Shown here: one piece after another, positions 61,124 through 64,000 of the stretch
Position numbering within the stretch: the stretch's first letter is position 1
Layout: each line of letters starts with the position of its first letter
From: Phascolarctobacterium sp.
Lineage (GTDB): Bacteria > Bacillota > Negativicutes > Acidaminococcales > Acidaminococcaceae
Direction: 5' to 3'
DNA length: 64,000 nucleotides
NCBI GenBank assembly: GCA_017467905.1
Contig: JAFUKD010000007.1
Location: 62,001-126,000, forward strand
The notes under the pieces: model-generated
What the model was told of the DNA's origin: nothing
Seen by the model: only the letters and a program-made list of their open reading frames with translations
Databases searched by the model: none
Made by a program: the position numbers and the translations under genes

Positions 61124-62497
61124 ATGAAAGCGATTTATTTAGAAACCTTTGCCGGCATTAGCGGTAATATGCTTTTAGGAGCATTGATAGATGCAGGCTT
61201 TCCCATAGAAGTATTACGCAATGAATTAGAGAAGCTAAGTTTAGGTGAATATGAATTGGTGTGTCAGCGTGCTAATAAGCTGGGTATTGATGCGCAGTAT
61301 TTTAATGTGCTGTTGCCCCATGGCCACGAGCACAGTCATAACCATGAGGAACATCATCATCACGAGGAGCATTTCCATTGTCAGGAGTATGCTCATACCT
61401 ATGACCCTTCCCATCACGAGCATCATCATGAAGAACACGCTCATGAGCATCACCACCATCACGATGGAGAACATCAGCACGAGCAAGAACATGCTCACGA
61501 ATTGCCTCACACTCATCACCACCACGAGCACCGCAATTTAAAGGCGGTGATGGATATTATAGAAGCTTCCTCCTTATCTCAAAGCATCAAGGGTAAAGCA
61601 CGCGAGGTGTTTACTGCCATTGCTGTTGCGGAAGCGAAGGTTCATGGCAAGACTGTGGAAGAGGTACACTTCCACGAAGTTGGCGCTATTGATACCATTA
61701 TTGATATAGTTGGTTGCCTACTGGGACTGGAATACCTTGGTATTGAAAGGGTTTATGTGGGTAAGATTACAACGGGCTACGGCTTCGTAAAATGTGCTCA
61801 TGGGTTAATGCCTGTGCCCGCACCTGCCACAGCAGAGCTTTTACAGGGATTGCCACAAATTAAGGGCAGTGTTGCCAAGGAGCTAACAACTCCTACGGGG
61901 GCGGCGCTTGCTAAGGTTTTGGGTACTACTGCTGTGGAGCTGCCTGCTGATTTTATTAGTGAAAGGATTGCCTACGGCGCAGGCACTTGGGATATAGAGA
62001 TTCCCAATGTTTTGCGGGTACATGTTGGCAAGATTGTGGAAGCTGCTATTGACGAAGCAGTTATTGAAGCTGCTTGTAATATTGACGATATGAGCGGAGA
62101 GCTTTTTGCCTATGTTAGAGATAAGCTCTTGGAGGCAGGAGCTCTTGATGCGTGGGCAGAGCCTATATTAATGAAGAAAGGTAGACCGGCATATAAATTA
62201 TGCTTCCTTTCAGAGGAAGAAAAGCTGGACGAATTGTTAGAGATAGTTTTCGCAGAAGCAACTACCTTGGGCGTGCGTTATCACAGAGTAGAACGCAGAG
62301 TTCTTGAACGCAAGAGCGCAGTCGTTGCTACAGCTTATGGTTCAGTGACTGTGAAATACGGCTTGTGTAATGGTAGGGCGATGAATATCGCACCGGAATA
62401 TGAAAGCTGCAAGCAAGTTGCTATGGAAGCGGGCGTGCCTTTGAAAAAGGTTATGCAGTGCGCGCAAGCTTCTGCTGAGGAATTGTTGCATGAGTAA
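61124..62497 (+). CDS. larC: Nickel insertion protein LarC with a large His-rich insert
   Basis: The protein has 457 residues. The N-terminal part (YLETFAGISGNMLLGALIDA) is interrupted at about 66-136 by a segment with about 34 His, such as HEHHHHHDGEHQHEQEHAHE, which can store nickel. The rest has VHFHEVGAIDTIIDIVG and the C-terminal CTP-dependent cyclometallase part (NIDDMSGELFAYVRDKLLEA). It is one continuous frame; the Lactobacillus plantarum enzyme needs a frameshift. It overlaps rnhC by 8 bp. Confidence 0.94.
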   Translation: MKAIYLETFAGISGNMLLGALIDAGFPIEVLRNELEKLSLGEYELVCQRANKLGIDAQYFNVLLPHGHEHSHNHEEHHHHEEHFHCQEYAHTYDPSHHEHHHEEHAHEHHHHHDGEHQHEQEHAHELPHTHHHHEHRNLKAVMDIIEASSLSQSIKGKAREVFTAIAVAEAKVHGKTVEEVHFHEVGAIDTIIDIVGCLLGLEYLGIERVYVGKITTGYGFVKCAHGLMPVPAPATAELLQGLPQIKGSVAKELTTPTGAALAKVLGTTAVELPADFISERIAYGAGTWDIEIPNVLRVHVGKIVEAAIDEAVIEAACNIDDMSGELFAYVRDKLLEAGALDAWAEPILMKKGRPAYKLCFLSEEEKLDELLEIVFAEATTLGVRYHRVERRVLERKSAVVATAYGSVTVKYGLCNGRAMNIAPEYESCKQVAMEAGVPLKKVMQCAQASAEELLHE

Positions 62498-63401
62498 GGA
62501 TTTTACTGTATATTTGGCAGAGCTACGGGAAAAGTTAAATAGCATTGCTCCTGTAAGCTCTGAAAAGGATATTGCCTATGGTCATCAGTTCACTGTTGTC
62601 CGTGGCAATGAAAAGGCAGTGCTTACTGCTTACGACGGAAAGAAGGGACGCCGTCTTGTATGGGGCGGTGCAACCGGAAGCTTGCAAAGTGCTTTACAAG
62701 AGGCGGTAGAAGGTAAGCCGGTTTCCTTTCTGGCTGAAGAGGATACTGTTTGGCAGGGGATGTGGGCAGGCAGTGACGAATCAGGCAAGGGGGATTTCTT
62801 TGGTCCTTTAGTGGTTGCCGCTGTTATAGTTGATGACACTACTGCTGCCAAGCTGCAGGCGGCTGGCGTTAAGGATTGCAAGCTGCTAAGCGATAAGAAA
62901 ATTTTGCAGCTGGAAGACGTTATTAAGGATACTGTTGTGGAAGCTTCCGTTCTGGAACTAAAGCCCCATATTTATAATATGCGTTATGCACAGGTGAAGG
63001 CAGAGGGGGATAATCTTAATCAGCTTTTGGGCTATGGTCACGTTGCTGCCCTAAGCCAGGTGCTGGCTAAGCATGGCGAGTGCAAGGGTGCGCTCATCGA
63101 CCAGTTTACCAAGTCCAATGCTGTGTTGAGAAGCCTACAGGAGAAGTTTCCTGCAATGATATTTAAGCAGCAGCCCAAAGCTGAAAGTGACCTTGCTGTT
63201 GCTGCAGCTTCTGTACTGGCGCGGGCAAGGTTCCTGCGCGCTATGGATGAGCTGGCGGTTTTAGCCGGCGAGGAAGAGCTGCCCAAGGGTGGAGGCGAGC
63301 AGGCTACTGCCTGCGCACAAAGAATAGCGGAGCGTTTGGGGAAGGATGCGCTCAAAAACTTTGTAAAGCTTCATTTTGCCAATTATAGTAGATTGTCATA
63401 A
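62490..63401 (+). CDS. rnhC: Ribonuclease HIII
   Basis: The 303-residue protein has an N-terminal substrate-binding domain of about 90 residues, then the RNase HII/III fold with GSDESGKGDFFGPLVVAAV, the Asp in GALIDQFTKSN and AESDLAVAAASVLARARFL. It cuts the RNA strand of RNA-DNA hybrids. The stop codon is the left edge of dispersed repeat copy A. Confidence 0.93.
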   Translation: MSKDFTVYLAELREKLNSIAPVSSEKDIAYGHQFTVVRGNEKAVLTAYDGKKGRRLVWGGATGSLQSALQEAVEGKPVSFLAEEDTVWQGMWAGSDESGKGDFFGPLVVAAVIVDDTTAAKLQAAGVKDCKLLSDKKILQLEDVIKDTVVEASVLELKPHIYNMRYAQVKAEGDNLNQLLGYGHVAALSQVLAKHGECKGALIDQFTKSNAVLRSLQEKFPAMIFKQQPKAESDLAVAAASVLARARFLRAMDELAVLAGEEELPKGGGEQATACAQRIAERLGKDALKNFVKLHFANYSRLS

Positions 63402-63506
63402 GCACAGTTATGTTTTGTCGCAACTCGTTTGCTTGACGTATATTTAGTACGCCTTAGCTGTACAAGCCTCGTTGCTTTGCGCCTTCCAACACTTCTGACG
63501 ATTGTG
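63399..63506 (+). repeat. Dispersed intergenic repeat, copy A
   Basis: Begins at the rnhC stop (ATAAGCACAG, then TATGTTTTGTCGC), middle GCTTGACGT...ACGCCTTAGCTGTACAA, and ends CAACACTTCTGACGATT. It shares ends with copy B (9535) and its whole length with copy C (35433). Non-coding. Confidence 0.55.
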
Positions 63507-63516
63507 GAGTAAGATA

Positions 63517-64000
63517 ATGCTAAAAAAACTAATCGTAAATGCCGACGATTTCGGTTTACATACAGAAATAAATAAGGGTATCATCAAAGGTTACAGGGAG
63601 GGCTTCATAACAAGCACCTCCTTGATGTGCAGCGCGCCTGCCTTTGAGGATGCGGTGGCTTTGGCACGTCAAAATCCAGGGTTGGGTATCGGTATTCATC
63701 TTACCTTGGTGGGAAGCGTGCCTTCTGTTTTGCCCAAGGAAAAAATAACTACTTTGGTGGATGAAGCAGGCTTGTTTCCTGCAAATTATATAGTTTTTGC
63801 TAAAAAGTTTTACACGAAGCAAGTAAAGATGGTACAATTAGAGTTAGAACTTCGCGCTCAAATTGAAAAGGCTTTGGCGACGGGGTTAAGTATTACTCAT
63901 GTTGATAGTCATCAGCATGCCCATGTGCTTCCGGGAATGACCGGCTTGGTTGTAAGGCTGTGTCGTGAGTATAATATAAAGAGCATAAGGATTCCGCAGG
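63517..64000 (+). CDS. YdjC/ChbG-family carbohydrate deacetylase, N-terminal part (3' end outside window)
   Basis: 161 complete codons are visible. The family motifs are VNADDFGLHTEINKGI (metal Asp), GIGIHLTLVG (metal His) and THVDSHQHAHVLPG. These enzymes remove acetyl groups from N-acetylated sugars. It may belong to the HpnK or ChbG branch; the end of the gene is needed. GGAG precedes the ATG. Confidence 0.85.
   Translation, partial: MLKKLIVNADDFGLHTEINKGIIKGYREGFITSTSLMCSAPAFEDAVALARQNPGLGIGIHLTLVGSVPSVLPKEKITTLVDEAGLFPANYIVFAKKFYTKQVKMVQLELELRAQIEKALATGLSITHVDSHQHAHVLPGMTGLVVRLCREYNIKSIRIPQ

Overview
Organism: the window reads as a chromosomal segment of a diderm Firmicute of the class Negativicutes (a gut Phascolarctobacterium/Acidaminococcaceae-like genome is my best guess, by inference). 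Gene order is Firmicutes-like (recA-recX-rny; rimP-nusA-rnpM-ylxQ-infB-rbfA-nrnA-truB-ribF-rpsO). The window also encodes an outer membrane: a type V autotransporter with a C-terminal beta-barrel and an AcrB-type RND pump with its periplasmic adaptor. Shine-Dalgarno sites are strong, usually about 8 nt before the start, and many promoters carry an extended -10 (TGnTATAAT). I found no tRNA or rRNA gene. Layout: 0-11 kb holds RNA and translation housekeeping genes. 11-14 kb holds a YczE-like membrane protein, a cytoplasmic BNR sialidase-like protein and an orphan TctC-type lipoprotein. 13.9-24 kb is the accessory island. It contains a perfect parS site and a parS-like site around a 166-bp palindromic element, a secreted repeat protein that looks like the 7(1) septoil-knot family, a 24-residue holin-like toxin with a convergent antisense RNA (type I toxin-antitoxin), and a lipoprotein. 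Then comes a complete type II-C CRISPR-Cas locus (tracrRNA, cas9, cas1, cas2, 17 repeats and 16 spacers), a fossil repeat, a decayed phage polyvalent-protein gene and a truncated second copy of the knot-family gene. 24-48 kb is mostly housekeeping: aminotransferase, leuS, comEA-comEC-holA, a large glutamine synthetase behind a leader terminator, thioesterase and acyl-CoA dehydrogenase, lspA-rluD-pyrR, a LUD protein, nucleoside catabolism (udp-deoB), a cell-wall glucosaminidase, trmL, a folate operon (queD-like, folE2, folP, folK) and pepT. 48-51.4 kb is accessory: the autotransporter, then a complete-looking type III toxin-antitoxin locus on the minus strand (consensus promoter, three exact 40-bp RNA repeats, terminator, 161-residue toxin) and a small hydrophilic ORF. 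51.6-64 kb holds ppsA, a partial type IV pilus/competence cluster (prepilin peptidase, PilN-like, PilO-like), the RND pump pair, nickel-pincer cofactor genes larB-larC with a large His-rich insert, rnhC and the start of a YdjC/ChbG deacetylase. How it fits together: three defence or stabilisation modules (type I TA, type II-C CRISPR-Cas, type III TA) sit in two accessory patches between conserved operons. The strongest candidates for a less-described system are the type III TA locus, the CRISPR array whose repeats carry their own promoters, and the knot-family secreted protein beside parS. Other points of note are a bifunctional-looking QueD/FolB-replacement enzyme in the folate operon, two genes that appear to start at ATT, and a dispersed intergenic repeat of about 105 bp seen three times.
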